Shown in pieces: positions 4,667 to 5,435 of a DNA stretch of 5,435 nucleotides. The notes beneath the pieces were generated by a model. That model was not told the DNA's origin, made no database searches, and was given only the letters and a program-made list of their open reading frames with translations. Each line of letters opens with the position of its first letter. Position 1 is the stretch's first letter. Origin of the DNA: an uncultured Candidatus Saccharibacteria bacterium. Its GTDB lineage: Bacteria; Patescibacteriota; Saccharimonadia; Saccharimonadales; Saccharimonadaceae. The DNA is taken from positions 1 through 5,435 of the forward strand of contig CALICZ010000173.1 of assembly GCA_938049075.1 (NCBI GenBank), written 5' to 3'. Made by a program: the position numbers and the translations under genes.

Positions 4667-5435
4667 CTATTCCGTCGGCACTGGGAAATCCGCCAAGAAG
4701 TGTGCAACATCAGTGCGGAGCTTAGCTAGCTCTGCCTCATCATCACGGTGATCGATGGCTTGGCGCATCCACTCAGCAATCTGCGGCATATGCTGCGGCA
4801 CTAGGCCACGCGTCGTTGCCGCTGGCGTGCCAAGGCGAATACCACTGGGGCGAAATGGCGGCAGCGGGTCATCAGGGATGGCATTGGCGTTAAGCGTCAG
4901 GCCAATCTTATCCATCGCAATTTCCGCCGTCTTGCCATCAATCCCAAAGCTTGTATGGACATCGGCCAAGATGAGGTGGTTGCTCGTGCCACCCGTCACG
5001 AGCACAAAGCCGCGCTGTTGCAGCTCCTGTGCTAAGACAGCGGCATTGGCCACCACCTGCTGAGCATAGGCGCGAAAAGCTGGCTGGAGCGCCTCGCCAA
5101 AGGCCACTGCCTTGGCAGCAATCGTATGCATATGCGGCCCACCTTGGATGCCAGGAAAGACCGCTCGATCAATCAGCGTTGGAATATTTTCGAGTGTTTT
5201 GGCTGGGCGCTTGAGTGGGTTGCTCACCACTCCCTTACTAACGATCAGCCCACCACGCGGCCCACGCAGCGTCTTGTGCGTCGTTGTCGTCATAACATGA
5301 AAGCCATAGTCAAGTGGATTCTCCGCTACCCCACCAGCAATTAGCCCCGCCACATGCGCCATATCAGCCATGAGCAACGCGCCAACCTCGTGGCCAATCG
5401 CCGCAAAGCGTGCGAAGTCCAGCTGGCGCGGATAG
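4667..5435 (-). CDS. glyA: GlyA: serine hydroxymethyltransferase, 5'-truncated by window edge
   Basis: PLP-dependent cytosolic enzyme that converts serine and THF to glycine and 5,10-methylene-THF (EC 2.1.2.1), the substrate of FolD encoded at the other end of the window. The frame is open to the right edge: 255 C-terminal residues are visible, and about 175 of the usual ~420 are missing. Diagnostic motifs are ADMAHVAGL (PLP-contacting Asp and His at visible residues 24 and 27), TTTTHKTLRGPRGG with the Schiff-base lysine at 5273-5275, AVFPGIQGGP, and SGIRLGTPA with the substrate-carboxylate arginine (visible residue 200). Between the lysine motif and AVFPG it has a segment about 11 residues longer than in E. 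coli GlyA (recalled comparison). It ends with TAG and converges on the pilin gene. The family assignment is secure. Confidence 0.97.
   Translation of the reverse strand, partial: YPRQLDFARFAAIGHEVGALLMADMAHVAGLIAGGVAENPLDYGFHVMTTTTHKTLRGPRGGLIVSKGVVSNPLKRPAKTLENIPTLIDRAVFPGIQGGPHMHTIAAKAVAFGEALQPAFRAYAQQVVANAAVLAQELQQRGFVLVTGGTSNHLILADVHTSFGIDGKTAEIAMDKIGLTLNANAIPDDPLPPFRPSGIRLGTPAATTRGLVPQHMPQIAEWMRQAIDHRDDEAELAKLRTDVAHFLADFPVPTE

Noticed and set aside
4646..4667. 6-bp inverted repeat GACAAA/TTTGTC at the glyA stop codon as a glyA terminator.
   Set aside because: The stem is short and AT-rich, overlaps the stop codon and has no T-run in the glyA direction; the 11-bp bidirectional hairpin at 4553-4580 is far stronger.
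1..5435. CRISPR array, insertion sequence, phage or toxin-antitoxin module.
   Set aside because: No regularly spaced repeats, transposase or integrase motifs, terminal inverted repeats or toxin-like small gene pairs were seen on either strand.

Overview
The window most likely comes from a Candidatus Patescibacteria (CPR) genome, probably a Saccharibacteria (TM7)-like lineage. This is inference. It rests on the prepilin style (GFTIVELLIVIVIIAILAAI followed by an AYNGIQQRA segment), the non-canonical FolD cofactor loop (GRGRLVGAP), and the mix of compact housekeeping genes with several prepilins. No rRNA or other phylogenetic marker is present. UGA works as an ordinary stop codon here (it ends murB and the first minor pilin), which argues against the Gracilibacteria and Absconditabacteria lineages that read UGA as glycine.

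Layout. Positions 1-728 hold the 3' part of folD (one-carbon metabolism), cut by the left edge. Positions 831-1859 hold a complete murB (peptidoglycan precursor synthesis) behind its own promoter. Positions 1860-2201 are an AT-rich spacer without a convincing gene, but with inverted repeats and promoter-like boxes. Positions 2202-3917 are a tight three-gene operon of minor prepilins or pseudopilins that overlap by 4 and 23 nt. Positions 3918-4121 are a regulatory spacer. Positions 4122-4535 hold a short, major-type type IV pilin with a strong Shine-Dalgarno. An 11-bp-stem bidirectional terminator (4553-4580) separates it from the convergent glyA on the minus strand (4667-5435), cut by the right edge.

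How the genes relate. The four prepilins form a type IV pilus subunit island: one likely abundant fibre subunit and three likely low-copy tip or initiation subunits. No assembly ATPase, platform protein or prepilin peptidase lies in the window, so these must be encoded elsewhere. The flanking folD and glyA act in the same folate-dependent one-carbon pathway (SHMT makes 5,10-methylene-THF, which FolD interconverts with 10-formyl-THF). murB is an independent cell-wall gene.

The most interesting signal is regulatory. murB and the minor-pilin operon both have TTGCA(G/C)-17 bp-TATxxT boxes placed exactly 6 nt before the ATG, with no Shine-Dalgarno, which predicts leaderless mRNAs. The major pilin instead has a leader of about 30 nt with a near-perfect Shine-Dalgarno. 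No clear sign of an entirely new system was found; the pilins are recognisable by their N-terminal motif, although their C-terminal parts are family-specific.
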